Under the pieces are notes generated by a model. It was given only the letters and a program-made list of their open reading frames with translations, was not told the DNA's origin and did not search any database. DNA of 64,000 bases. It comes from Agroathelia rolfsii. Its lineage: Eukaryota > Basidiomycota > Agaricomycetes > Amylocorticiales > Amylocorticiaceae. Position numbers and translations under genes: made by a program. Shown here in pieces: positions 9,840 to 21,225 of the stretch. The DNA lies in contig JABRWF010000003.1 in the NCBI GenBank assembly GCA_018343915.1, forward strand, positions 1 through 64,000, in the 5' to 3' direction. The stretch's first letter is position 1. Each line of letters opens with the position of its first letter.

Positions 9840-10702
9840 TGTTGAAAGATATGCATATTTTAATACATTTAATCTTTCTAAATATTCCAATGAACACTTC
9901 AATAAATCATTTTATATCTCATCTATCACTATTATTTATTTCAAGAATTTACAACCATTAGTTGTGGAGATATAAAGCAATCATTCATTTACTTTATTCT
10001 GAATATTTCCAAAATATATTCATATTTAAATATTCATTTTAAATATCTTTTGTTTAAACAATTCACTTTACTTACTAATACACAATTGTAATTATAAATC
10101 AGCTTATAAATCACACAAATAAATTAGTAATCACCTTCAAAGACATTAGTAATATTTGAGATATATTACTAATATCACTTTCCTATTTATTCAAATATTC
10201 AATTTGCTTACAAATACTATACTTAGCTTATAGAGCGGATTTGTCAGCATAAACCTTATGCTCTTTGCTTACCAAGCAGATTACTTAAGCAAAGACATTG
10301 CTTATAAATCCTTCAGAAATTAGAATATTTTGTAGTATATAAACCCTAGCTAAATCAGCTGTAAAATATAAGTTATTTCACTCAAAAATAGTGAGTTAAA
10401 TAGTCTACTAGACTAGCTCCTAGGGTACTAACTTCATCCCAGACTTACCAAGTCTACAAGATAAGAAAACAAGCCTTTCCCAAGGGAAAATAAGTAGGTA
10501 GTCCCAAAGGGACACCGGCTACAATCTTATCTTAAGTATAGCAAAGTTACTAATTGCTTCCCACCTAGAAAACCTTGCCTAAATCTTAGGAATAAATCCA
10601 AGCCTGCACTTTTCTAACAAGTAAGTGTTTGCTTTATAATAAGTAACTTATGAGCTAGTATATAGCCACACTATATGACCCAAGAACTACTATAGTTCAA
10701 TA
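9840..10702 (+). repeat. Solo LTR, family B, with target duplication TTAGC
   Basis: 863 bp from TGTTGAAAG to TTCAATA. TTAGC occurs at 9835-9839 and again at 10703-10707, an exact 5-bp target duplication inside a family C LTR. The start closely resembles family A LTRs, so A and B are related. No internal coding sequence remains, so it is a recombination product. Confidence 0.9.
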
Positions 10703-10837
10703 TTAGCATCACTATGCACAGACTATGTACCAAGTGCACAGACCAGGTAGAATTAGTATATAACCCTGTAGTGTTTTTACCTGAAGACCCTAGATTTGTT
10801 CTCTTCATCTTTAGGTAAGCACAAGTAGTGCTTTGTA

Positions 10838-11191
10838 TGTTGCAACTATACAGAATGCCCTAGTGGCTATGCCAAAGACGCAACAAGGGAAATTGGAGCA
10901 GAGCTCCAATATTCAGTAGGAGATTAAAGTAGACTATATATACAAGTTAGTAACATACTTTAATGACAATGGTTTTTCATACCTGAACCACCACCACCAC
11001 CTTGCACCTACATATATACATAAGCCTTACCGCTTATCCATCCTCACCCATATAAGTCTAATATATATATTAGTAGTGTGTATAGTGTAGTACATAAGTA
11101 TAATAGTGGTAGTACACCATGTAATGTAGTGTATAGTGCAGTGGTAGCCAGATGCATGCGCTGCCAGTCTTAGGACTGGTGCTGCTTATCA
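10838..11191 (+). repeat. LTR family H of a copia element
   Basis: 354 bp from TGTTGCAACT to TTATCA, followed at once by the primer site GGTTATGAGCCC (11192-11203). A second copy of its 5' part starts at 16860. It sits inside a family C LTR. Confidence 0.75.
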
Positions 11192-11203
11192 GGTTATGAG
11201 CCC
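11192..11203 (+). other. Primer-binding site of the family H element (tRNA-iMet anticodon arm)
   Basis: GGTTATGAGCCC abuts the LTR end TTATCA, exactly as in the family A element on the other strand. This supports a half-tRNA initiator-Met priming mode in both families. Confidence 0.65.
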
Positions 11204-11393
11204 TATATATGCAGGATGTGCAACCTTGCGCCCTTTAGGCAGCAGGGTTTGAACTCCCATATGTGCAGTCTAAGTGGCTGTACTTCTTAGCATGCCGCTT
11301 AGGTGGTTCTTATTTTTAATTCCATTTTGTGTGATTCTATTGTATATACCTAGGCTAACTGAATGTTGTGCTTATTATAGAACACATTCAAAA

Positions 11394-11648
11394 TGTCCTC
11401 TGGCACCACTTCCCTCCTCTCAACCATGCCTATCCTTGCCAGTACTGGCAACTATCTTGACTGGTCTAAGAAGATACAAATGTATCTTCAGGCTATGGGC
11501 AATTGGATCTACATTACTAATGAAGATTTTATGCCCATTCCATTCATCAAAGTGGAAGACAAGCCAGCTGCCAATAAAGCAGCACAACAGAAGAAGTGGA
11601 AGGTGGCAAACAAGGAATGGCTTGTCACCGATTCCTCCACCTTGGGAT
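11394..11648 (+). pseudogene. Truncated copia Gag (N-terminal 85 codons)
   Basis: ATG at 11394 opens a frame with the start typical of copia gag (SGTTSLLSTMPILASTGNY, then LDWSKKIQMYLQAMGNW). It lies about 190 bp after the primer site, the normal position. The frame is cut at codon 85 by the family A LTR beginning at 11649, and the rest of the element is not present on the far side. Confidence 0.75.
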
Positions 11649-12665
11649 TGTTGAAAGATTGAATATTTACAAGCTTCATATCTTTCCAATAATTCCAATG
11701 AATACTTCAAATAATCATCTAACATCATGTTATACATGATTATTTATTTCATGATTTTACAACTGTTTATTGTTGAGATATTAACAATTCTTTACATGCA
11801 TATATTCATTGAAATAATATATATATATTCTTTTATTTAATATTTTCAATATTTCATTATATCTAATCTTATCAGAGATAAGATTATCATATCTGAAGTC
11901 ACTTGACTTTATCATTTATGAATATCTTTTTATAAATATTAAACAATTCCATTTAAATATTCATTTCTAAATAATCATTGTGAATATTACTAATTGATTT
12001 TTCACGCCCTAGATCCTTGCTTATAAATCACCAAAATATTAACTAAGCAAATTCATAATATTAGTAATGTTTATAAAATATTACTAATACAGATCTAATA
12101 ATAGGATATTGAGATCAATAGACATTTTCACTTACTAATACTATATAAATTACTTACTAAGCACACAGATTGCTTACCAGGCATATTATTCAGCAAATAG
12201 GAATATTACCAAGCTGATTTGTAAGCAATCCTTCTTACTAAGTGGATTCAATAAGCACAGGATTGGCTTACTAATCTTGTAGAAATTAGAATATTTTGTA
12301 TTATATAAGCACCAGCAAATTTGGCTGGAAATGACAAGTTATTTCACTCAAAAATAGTGAGTTAAATAGTCTATAAGACTAGCTCCTAGAGTACTAACTT
12401 CACCAACAGACTTACTAAGTCTACTACAAGACAACAAGCCTTTCCTAAAGGGAAACAAGTAGGTAGTCTCAAAGGGACACCGGCTATAGTCTTATCTTAG
12501 GTGTAACAGAGTTACTAATTGCTTTCACAAATAGGTTTTATTGCCTTTAAACCTATAACACAACAGACCATTAACTTTTCAAACAAGTAAGTTAGTTGTC
12601 TTTTAAATAGGTAACTAGTAGATTACAAGTAGTCTACATTACACCATCACCACTAACTTTTAACA
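11649..12665 (+). repeat. Solo LTR, family A
   Basis: 1017 bp from TGTTGAAAG to TTTTAACA, inverted relative to the 5' LTR at 4599-5628. The flanks (GGGAT and GATTT) do not match, so no target duplication survives; a rearrangement probably removed the right-hand flank and the rest of the gag it interrupts. Confidence 0.85.
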
Positions 12666-12914
12666 GATTTACTATGGACTTTTGCACGGACGTCATGACA
12701 CTTTGAATCTATAAAAAGTATAGGCACAATAGAGCGAAGAGAAATTTGAAAAATAACAAATGCAGTGAAATAGCACCAAGCACCAGCATGAAAACCGACT
12801 ATCATACTCCTACATCTCTATGCCAAATCATATCCGACAAAAGCCGCACGGAGAGTATGTTATGCTGGTCGAAACGTGAGCTGGTAGAAAACGACACCTA
12901 GATGTCAGATACCT

Positions 12915-15900
12915 TTACTCGAGGTTTTTAGAACCTCTGATCGCCATATTCGGACATAACTCATCGTTCTTCTTGATGAACTGAGACGAATGTCGTTTGT
13001 CATCAAACATAGAGGGGGCCTGGAATCGTCGGAGTTCTTCTGCAGCGGGGTTATTCGTTCGAAACACTTCAGGAATAGATCTTCCCGAGGCATCCAGCAG
13101 TCTTCTCCAAGAGACCTCTTCTTCTTCCTTGATGGGGCCCCAGACGTGATGGTCAAGACCTGAGAACCAGAAGTCATACGCAGTATAACGAGACTGTCTA
13201 GCTACTCTGATTTCTCTTTTCGGAGAAGCCTGGCAAGAGAGGTTGACGACGGTCGACTGAGTAGAAGCTAGTGCGACGACGATTCGAATGATTGGTATGC
13301 ATCCTACACAGTAATCTTTGTCATCCGTAGAAAACAAATCTAGTTTGTAGGGATCCATAGCATCGAATAAAAGAGGGTCGATTTTTGAGCCATATTTGAT
13401 GTTGTTCTTAATCTGGAAAAGTATATACGTCACGTTATAGCGTCCCAGAGCCTCGTTGTAATACGTGATTGGGATGATAAAATCTATCCCCGGCTGATTC
13501 GGTGGGCACTCGACTCCAGCACAACGAGGCAGATGTTCCCACATAAAGCTCCGGTTGAGGACATTCGAATCCCCAACTTTCACGAAATGATTTTTGTTCA
13601 TCCTGGAGTATTTGAAAGCTTCTTGAAGGCATGTTTCCAGGGTGACCCCGCTGTTAGGATGGACGCAAGACGGCAATGCATCAAGTACATCGCAAACAAA
13701 TACACCTTCGGACGATGGCGAGCCGCAGAGTGCCTGCAGAAACTCGGTGACGGACCAAGCTCCAGGCTCACCCGCTTTGGCCACCATATCAGTGGCAAGG
13801 GTCACAAGGAGTTTAAAAACCGCCTCACCCCGTGGCCCACGCTCGACTTCAGGGCGGCGGTATTCGTTGGCAAGAACCGATGCAGCATTGAAAGGGACCG
13901 TGTTCATCACCAATCTTGCTCCTTCCGCCAGAATGGGCTCCGAAGGCGAGATCGTATAGACACCATCAAACGAAGGCTCAGCCCGCAAGCACACGCGCAT
14001 GTGGTTTTCGACATGGCGCATCTCTCGTTCTTTGCCTTCGTATGACCAGCGGTTGAAGTCAAGACCCAAGCGACACATAAGGCAAGCTAATAGCGCATCC
14101 TCGTGCTGAATGTTGCTTGGATTAATGATACTCCAGTCGTCCATCTTCGTGAGCTTTTGAGCGGCAAAGGCAATGATGTGTTCTTTCAATTCATTGACTC
14201 CGCATGTATACCGCGTCGCAAACCTATTGAGCCAGAACTTTAACTTTATAGACATGAAACACACAGAATATACACACAATGGCCGGCCCAGTCTGACCAA
14301 GTAGTCCATTTGCATCACATCATCGATCGTTGTCTGACCTTCAACGGCGTGTCTTGCCAGCATGTCATACCCGAGGTCAGTGTATGGCGGCATCAGAGTA
14401 AGCCCAGTAAACTTTGTAATGCGTGCAGAAGAGTCGAGACCTCTTGGAGGCGTGAACTGGAAGATTTGACCTGTGGTTGATAAGAAAAGGGAGAAAATGG
14501 CCTGATCCCGTATTTTCCGCAGTGCACGTCGCAAGCAGGAGAAATGAGTTGGTGGAGAGGTAGAAGCGTTGGTTGCTTCTACGATCGTTCCCAAGGTATG
14601 CGCTTCGTCGAAAGAGAGAATAATGATGGGCGAGGATGACTTCAATTCGTCCTGTTTGAATTTGAGGAGAGCTTTTTCCAACAATTTGGCAGCATCAACG
14701 ATGGTTACATTCGATATGAACCCGGAATCGGCTTTTCTGTCGTGTTCATTTCAAAGTATAAAAGAAAGAAAGACAAAGCTCACTGGAATGTTTCCAAGAG
14801 ATAATGTGGTCGGGCGAGTCAGGCGCTCGCACCTGCACAGGTTTCGCCTGAGGAGTCACAGGGCCCGACTTCTCGCCTCGTGAGTCATTACGATGCCCAC
14901 GGTCTTCTGCTGGACTCAGCTTCTGAGCGAAATCGATCACGCTCCGAAAAAAAACCTCTCGATTTTTGCTGGGTCTTTCAAACTTCTGGTTTTTGTTCAT
15001 GTGATCTCGAAAAGTAGACGCGACATGCTTGATGGAAACATCGCTTGATGGAAAGTTTCCTTCAATCCATTTTGTCGCTTCCATAAAGACTGATGTCAAG
15101 AATGCCTGGGCAATTTGATTAGCCTCTGCTTCTTTTCTTGCCTGCTTAAGATAGTTTCGAACATCAACGTCTGCTGGAGGAAATCCTTCGAAGAATATTC
15201 CGGTTAATTGCACCATCCAGTAGCGAGTCCGTTTGATAGCCCACCTGAAGAATCATGGCGTAGGCAAAATGGGATTGTAAAATGGGATTTGCTCGTTTCA
15301 TCGACCAGCCTCGATTTTCCCATTCCGGACGACTGAACGATGGAGGAATATTTAGCGTAGTATTGGACCCTATGTCTTGTAAACTCCTCGCATAGGGTTT
15401 CAATATGGAACCAGAGTGACTCGTGAGCCTTGCCGGTGTAGTCCTCACTCCAAGACTTCACGGTCGCTATGGAGGCGTTAGAATGCTATCATCGGAAGGT
15501 TCAGGCACGTACCATCAGTAGAAAGTGATCCAGAAATTGTGAGATCACCCGAGTTTGGCCCTCTTTCACTCACAAGGAATGCTAGAGTTATTTCAGACAT
15601 TTGAACGCCACAAAAAATGAACATATTTACGCAATTGGAACAGAAACCCCAAGTCAAAGTTAGATTCAGTTTCCAGGAAGCCGATATAGATATCCTTCAA
15701 GTCAGTAAGCTCTTTCTCAGTCAAGCGCTTTACATGTGTATGTATGTCGTCGGTTGTTTGGGGCGCCTTCTTCAAACATTCTAGCTGGAGATTCGTAAGC
15801 AGATTTTGGAAATCGGAATCCGTCAAAACCTCGAGTGTTAATTGGATGCAGCATGACAAATCATATGGAAGATGCTTTTTGCGGGAATATAATAGCTGTA

Positions 15901-16102
15901 ATAATCCCTCCATTGTCAGTTCCCTGTGCAGGCGCTTTAGGAATCGTGCTATGCCATCCGGCACGGACTTGGACCCGGACAGGTCTTGTCTTGGTCGCTT
16001 GAGGGGGGAAGGACTATGTCTTTCTTCAGTCGAGGAGTCATACGATGCTTCGCGCTTTTCGTTGGGCATTGTGTTGAAGGATCTAGTTTGTGGTTGATGC
16101 AT
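12915..16102 (-). CDS. Crinkler-type P-loop NTPase/nuclease-like protein, copy 2 (CRN2)
   Basis: Exons 16102-15631, 15581-15513, 15466-15245, 15185-14784, 14731-14278 and 14223-12915 join to 976 codons with no stop (introns 46-60 nt, GT..AG). The fifth intron is in-frame, and removing it creates the family motif GRPLFATRY. Order: basic KRPR N-terminus, Walker A in SSGMGKSRLVDE (exon 3), a linker with FPPADVDVRNYL, Walker B in LSFDEAHTL, helical ATPase lid, then GIDFIIPITYY followed by YILFQIKNN, which fits the D and QxK positions of a PD-(D/E)XK nuclease fold. Similar proteins are widespread in Agaricomycetes. It is convergent with CRN1 and looks intact. An alternative start is 16069. Confidence 0.8.
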
Positions 16103-16859
16103 GCGCTTGTCGAGTCAGAGATGTGACCATAGTATGTCACATGTCACTTGCTATCATATGATCATAGGCCGTTATTAGTCTCATGTCGACAACTCGGAAT
16201 CTACGCATCACTTACAATACAATAAGTACCTTTTCGATCGTTAGGTCTCAGGTTCTGATCCATAAGAAACTCCGGATTGATTTTTTTTTCTTGCACCTCA
16301 CTGTAAATTTGAATGGTAGACAGAATTAAGAACCGGCGCCCTTAGACACGCACTTATAAAGCAGGAATAAAACCTAAAGGTCAAAATAAAAATAATGCAT
16401 TCAAAGTATGTGAGAGATATAGAACACGTACTAGTGATCGAAAAAAGTTTAGGCACAGCACAAAAACCATACAAATTTGCCGATCTCACCCACTTCCACA
16501 CTGTTTCTTCTGAAGTAAACATTTATGTAGTACCATTCAAGTGCTCTCCAGAGCCCTATATAATTAGTTTTAGATAAATCCTATTGATTAGCAACTATGA
16601 GCAATATATGTCAAGGGTTGACTCCTTGACTATAAAATGTTGGGCTTGGTAGGCCTACTTGTATCACAACCAAACAATGTACTTTCTTAACACTAAATCT
16701 AAGTACCTAAACTTAAGCTTTCCTATAGTGTTGTACTCCTATATCTTATTGAGGAGGAGGACTGTATTAAAATTAAGGGTGTAATATTATAATAATATTG
16801 ACTCTAGTTGTAGTAAGGAATAAACAACTTGTATTAAGCACCTATAATAATATTACTAC
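16103..16859. other. Non-coding stretch between CRN2 and the LTR field
   Basis: No supported gene. A GTCACATGTCAC-like palindrome lies at about 16136-16147, just upstream of CRN2, and may be promoter sequence. Beyond about 16560 the base composition turns AT-rich and repeat-like. Confidence 0.5.
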
Positions 16860-17736
16860 TGTTGCAACTGTACAGAATGCCCTAGCAGCTGTGCCAAAGA
16901 TGCTGTTATGACTGTATGGAATGCCCTAGCAGCTGTGTCAAAGATGCAACAAGGGAAATTGGAGCAGAGCTCCAATTATTTAGTAGGAGATTAAACTGGA
17001 CTATATATATAAAGTTAATAATGTAGTTTAATGACAATAGTTTTCAATCTTGTATTGAAAGTTGCATTTATTGTGCATCAACGCAACTTCATATACATAC
17101 AATGAAAGCTTAAATAAATACTATACATACTTACCTACTTACACAAATTTATTTGAAATTTATCGAATTTTACTTACAGAGTTATTTAAATATTCATTAA
17201 ATAGCATATATTCAAATATTTAATCAAATAAGTGAATATATGCATGAAATTAAATAATTACTTCGATAGATCTAATCTTTCCAAGATAAGATGATCTAGA
17301 TTTGCACAGCAAATTGATTTATTAATATTCTAACACATGTATAAATGACCAATTATGCTTATATTAACATAAAGGTAATGCACAGTTATTCTGCAGTCTG
17401 CATAGCCACCTCCGCAGCATTCCGCAGTCTGCACAGCCACCCACGCAGTCATTCCGCAGTAATGCACAGTTATTCCGTAGCATGTTTACTATTTATAAAT
17501 ACATAAAATACCAGAAAATTGAATTTCTCAGTAGTATATAAGGACTCATGTATGTAGCTACAAAATAACAAGTTGATTTCACCCATTAAATTGTGAGTGA
17601 TTAGGAGCAAGACTCCAACAAGCTTACTAAGCTTACTAACAACTCAATTAGGACTTACTCAAAGTTCTATATTGCAAATATAAGCCTAAGTACCAAGAAG
17701 TACTACAAAGTAAGTAAGGATAATTCCTACTATGTT
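16860..17736 (+). repeat. Family H LTR fragment and AT-rich repeat remnants
   Basis: It begins TGTTGCAACTG like the LTR at 10838 and shares the segment AATTGGAGCAGAGCTCCAAT. Around 17385-17480 there is a short imperfect direct repeat built on TTCCGCAGTCTGCACAGCCA. The rest is AT-rich with no open reading frames of note. Confidence 0.6.
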
Positions 17737-18470
17737 AAGAGTATACCTGTCTCTTGTCACCAAAACTCAACTAGTACCTACAAAAACCTCTGTAAGGTGC
17801 AAGGTAGCCTATAAGGGCTGTTTTACTTCTCCCAAGGCCTGGGAAATGCAGGTGTACACACCTTGTGCCCGGTCTTAGCTATCACTTACTTTAGAGTGCT
17901 CTAGTCTCTAAGCTTTACTCTAAGTCTACAAAACTTTCAAGCAAGGGCTACTGTTACAACACTAAAGGTCTTATGTATACTAATATAGGTGTAGGGTATC
18001 TTAACTGCAATAAGTCAAGGGCAAAGCCTTTTCTTGCTTAAGTGTACTAAGCACTATATATAGTTTTGTGTTATTGTAGATGCAAATAGTCACCATAAGT
18101 ATTAAGAGCATACCTAACTCTTGCCACCAAAACTCAACTAATGCATATGAAAACCCCTCTAAGGTATGGAGTAATCAGTAATAGTTGTTTTACTTCTCCT
18201 AAGGCTTAGAATATAAGGGTGTATACTTCCCTGTATACTGTCCTTATTATTACTCACACCAGAGCTTGTCAATCCCTAGGCTTTACTCCAAGTCTACTAG
18301 ACTTTTAAGCAAAAGCTATTGTTGAGACACCAGTGTTCTTGTGTATACAAGTTAGTGTTAGGGTATCTTAACCTTAACAAGTATAGGGTAGAGCCTTTAC
18401 TTGCTTGAGTGCACTAAGCACTATATGTTTTGTGTTATTACAGACACAAATAGTCACTACAAGGGCTGGA
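17737..18470 (-). repeat. Two tandem copies of the ~360-bp 3' module of LTR family C
   Basis: Starting at about 17737 and about 18101, each copy reads from the LTR end (revcomp of GTGTGCTCTTGACA-like sequence) to the AGTCAC..CAAATAG segment. The two copies are clearly similar but diverged. Confidence 0.65.
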
Positions 18471-20271
18471 TGTTACAAGTTGATCTATATACTATAAATT
18501 TATTTAGAATTTCTCATTATTTTTCCGAATTTTTCCTGATTTTTCTCAATTTTTTGGCATATAATATGTATATTATATAAACAAACATTACATAAGTACT
18601 TTGATGACTAAGTAAAGTTATATGATCAGTCATTATATAACTGGCCATCATGTGACCACTAGTCATATGACTTGTTATGTAAGCAGGTCTAGAGTATAGG
18701 TCTAGAACATAATACCATCATAGACTCACTATGATGCAATATTGCATCATACTTAGCACCTCTACACACAGACTATGTACTAGTGCACAGACCAGGTAGA
18801 AATAATATATAACCCTATAGTGCCCCTATCTAAAGACCCCAGATTCATTCTCTTTGTCTTTAGATAAGCACAGTAGTGCTTTATATCTAATAGTTAGCTA
18901 ACACAATAAAACTTTGTCTTCAGAGTCCCTATCTCTCTCTCTCTCTTCCCCCACCAAATCCTCTTGGCTCAGTGCTAGAGGTTATAGGCATGCTCCGTGC
19001 TGCTTGCAGTAGAGACAAGCTCAGTGCAAGTCTCTGTGTATATACATAAGACAGGTCTAGCCCTTGTGGTGACTATTTGCATTTGTGATAATATAAAACC
19101 AACATAGTGCTTAGTGCACCTAAAGTAAACAAAGGCTTGCCCTGTGTTTATCAAGGCTAAGAGACCCTGCACACCTATTTGTATACACGAGAAACTTTGT
19201 GTCTCAACGGTAGACCTTACTTGAAGACTTTGCAAGTCTAGAGTAAAGCTTAGTGATCAGCAAGCTCAGGGTTGAGTGAGAACAAAGATAGTGCACAAGG
19301 CATGTTCTGTCACAACCATAGTTATACCATACCATAGAAACTATAGCATTTATTCATGTTTAATAAGCATACATTCAGGTTTACCAAGTATTTAATATTA
19401 TTATTATCAAGCTACAAATCATAGTATAGAGGCTATGATATATAGCATCTCATAGTATATTACTTATAAGTCATAGTATATTATAGCAAACCATAGTTTA
19501 TTATTTGATCATAGCTTAGTTCTAAGTCTAAGGCTTAGAAGAAGGTATATCATTGTTTCCGCTCTCTTTCACTGTCGCACTGGTTGTGACATGTCACGCG
19601 TCACGTCACACAAAAGAGCGTAACTTTACATTTTCTATCTTCTAGGTACTATCATAGTTACATAGGAACCACAACACATCATGATAATCACTGAAACAAT
19701 CAAGGAGGATCCTAGGAGTTATATTGGAGTATTTAGTAAGGGTTAGAAGCCAGGAGAGTGTAGCAATCTAGAGAACAATAGTATACCATCATGTATTTAA
19801 ACCTTTAAGGTCTAAGAGATGTTCCCTATCTTACAGATCTCTTTTGTCAATTCTATCATTGTTTTCTCACTGTCTAAAGCCTCCTCCAAGTCCTTGCTAG
19901 CCTTAAATAATATTTGCTAAGTGTTTCTATTGTCCTTACAAGTCTAAGTAGTATTGGGTGTTAACCCTTTACTATTTAGACTCCTCCTATTATATTTCAT
20001 TGTTCTAAGACCATAGTTACTATAGCCATTGTATCCCTAAGTCAGGGATAGTATTAGTCACGCTCCTAAGTGTCTATTGTACTACTTCCTTTATATCAAG
20101 TCACAGTTATAGTCATAGATACATTTTATAGTTATAGATCTGTAACATATCCATCCTTGTATCCCAGGCCTTGGGAGTTGTAAAATAGCCATTACAGGCT
20201 ACCCCGTACCTTACAGGGGTTGATGTAGGCTCTAGTTAAGTTTTGGTAATAAGAGTTAGGTATACTCTTAA
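18471..20271 (+). repeat. LTR family C, interrupted by LTR D
   Basis: It runs from TGTTACAAG at 18471 to about 19307 and resumes after the D insertion at 20148-20271, ending CTCTTAACA. It has a TATATAACCC box near 18820, an AATAAA at about 18906 and a CT-rich microsatellite near 18930-18945. Reading frames inside are short and not genes. Confidence 0.75.
19308..20147 (+). repeat. LTR family D
   Basis: 840 bp from TGTCACAACC to CTGTAACA, nested in family C. It includes the palindrome GTGACATGTCAC at 19586-19597 followed by TCACGTCAC. No matching target duplication was found. Confidence 0.75.
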
Positions 20272-20319
20272 CACTGGACCTGTCTTATGCATGTACACAG
20301 AGACTTGTACTGAGCTGGT

Positions 20320-21225
20320 TGTCAAGAGCACACCTGACTCTTGCCACCAAAACTCAACCAGTGCCTACATAAACCTCTCTAAGGTGCGAGGTAGCCTGTA
20401 ATGGCTGTTTTACAACTCCCAAGGCCTGGGATATGCAGGTGTACATGCCTTATGCCCTGTCTTAACTCTTACTTACTTCAGAGTGTTCCAGTTACCAAGC
20501 TTTACTCCAAGTTCACTAAACTTTCAAGTGAGGTCTACTATTACAACACCAAAGGTCTTGTGTATGTTAATAGGGGTGCAGGGTATCTTAACTACGACAA
20601 GTGCAGGGCAGAGCCTTTACTTGCTTGAGTGCACTAAGCACTATGTTTTGTTGTGTTATTGCAGATGCAAATAGTCACTATGAAGGCTAGACCTATCTTA
20701 TGCACATATATAGAGACTTGCACTGAGCTTGTCTCTTCTGTAAGCAGCACAAAGCATGCTCACAACCTCCTAGCACTGAGTAGAGAGGATTTAGTGGGGG
20801 GGAGAGAGAGAGAGAGATAGGGACTCTGAAGATAAAGGTTTTATTATGTTAGTTACTTATTTACTACAAAGCACTACAGGATTATATACTAATTTTACCT
20901 GGTCTGTACACCTGGTATATAGTCTGTGCACAGAGGTGCTAAGTGTGATGCAATATTGCACCATAGTGAGTCTATAATGGTGTCATATTCTAGACCTATA
21001 CTCTAGACCTGCTTTACATAATAAGTCATATGACTAGTGGTTACATAATGGCCAGTCACATGATGACTGATCACATGACTTTACTTAGTCATCAGGGTAC
21101 TTATGTAGTGTCTGCTTATGTAATATACATATTATACACCAAAAAATAGAGAAAAATCGGAGAAAAATCAGAAAAATAATGAGAAATCTTAAATAAATTT
21201 ATAGTATAGTGATTGTCTTGTAATA
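20320..21225 (-). repeat. Solo LTR, family C, with target duplication CTGGT
   Basis: 906 bp. CTGGT lies at 20315-20319 and 21226-21230. The host sequence on both sides (CTGAG..CTCTTCTG) is another minus-strand family C LTR, so C inserted into C. Confidence 0.85.

Noticed and set aside
11161..11260. tRNA-like stretch (GGTTATGAGCCC and GGGTTTGAACTCCC)
   Set aside because: The first part is the retroelement primer site. No acceptor stem or D-arm can be paired around the T-loop-like sequence, so it is not a tRNA gene.
13533..14045. 170-codon plus-strand frame opposite CRN2
   Set aside because: The minus-strand exons read through conserved Crinkler-type motifs; the plus frame has no recognisable features.
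18975..20674. Short frames of 63-86 codons in LTR C
   Set aside because: They are chance frames in repeated LTR sequence and recur in shifted or broken form in other copies.
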